From an uncultured Saprospiraceae bacterium (GTDB taxonomy: Bacteria > Bacteroidota > Bacteroidia > Chitinophagales > Saprospiraceae), in the NCBI GenBank assembly GCA_937921525.1, contig CAKZUM010000661.1, positions 1 to 5,335 of the forward strand: a stretch of 5,335 nucleotides of DNA, given 5' to 3'. This document shows, piece after piece, positions 5,327 to 5,335 of this stretch. Numbering within the stretch: position 1 is the first letter of the stretch; every line of letters starts with the position of its first letter. The notes under the pieces are model-generated. The model worked only from the letters and a program-made list of their open reading frames with translations, was not told the DNA's origin and ran no database searches. A program made the position numbers and the translations under genes.

Positions 5327-5335
5327 GAAGTAGAA

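Overview
The window is dominated by one very large gene, 474-4697 on the plus strand, encoding a 1407-residue, cysteine-rich, multidomain secreted protein. About 470 bp of repeat-rich non-coding DNA lies upstream and about 640 bp downstream. The protein ends in a GEVEDY-type domain preceded by a Bacteroidota-style Ig-like domain. With the AT-rich base composition (about 40% GC by eye) this points to the phylum Bacteroidota. The modular Cys-rich style would fit the Saprospiria (Lewinella/Aureispira-like bacteria), but that finer placement is inference. No metabolic, replication, transposase, tRNA or rRNA gene is visible.

Layout. Bases 1-117 form one long imperfect palindrome. Bases 118-162 form a second one. 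Bases 201-267 hold a GC-rich hairpin cluster. Bases 276-391 hold two exact copies of a 58-bp unit, each carrying a strong 35-nt hairpin. A 22-bp sequence at 139-160 recurs inverted at 425-446 (20/22), so the hairpin cluster and tandem repeat sit inside a MITE-like inverted-repeat bracket that ends just before the gene. The gene follows at 474-4697. Seven bases after its stop codon another palindromic element begins (4705-4809, with a perfect 14-bp core stem). After a featureless stretch, small hairpins lie at 5055-5078 and 5110-5136. A large gap-free palindrome centred at 5273/5274 covers at least 5221-5326 and may run off the window end.

The protein. A signal peptide (cleavage predicted near residue 44) is followed by a short unassigned N-terminal piece and then two tandem copies of a roughly 500-residue A-B-C cassette. 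A is a small Cys-containing beta domain, B a probable beta-propeller of NHL-like blades, and C a 94-residue Cys-rich domain. An Ig-like domain, a GEVEDY domain and a 15-residue tail complete it. The C modules are much more alike (74% amino-acid, about 79% nucleotide identity by hand count) than the A or B modules. No canonical type IX secretion C-terminal domain is visible.

Function. This looks like a lone surface or extracellular adhesin-like or scaffold protein in a repeat-rich neighbourhood, not part of a visible operon. Its substrate or partner cannot be told from sequence alone. The most unusual features are the mosaic divergence of the duplicated cassettes, the missing sorting domain, and the density of related palindromic repeats on both sides of the gene.
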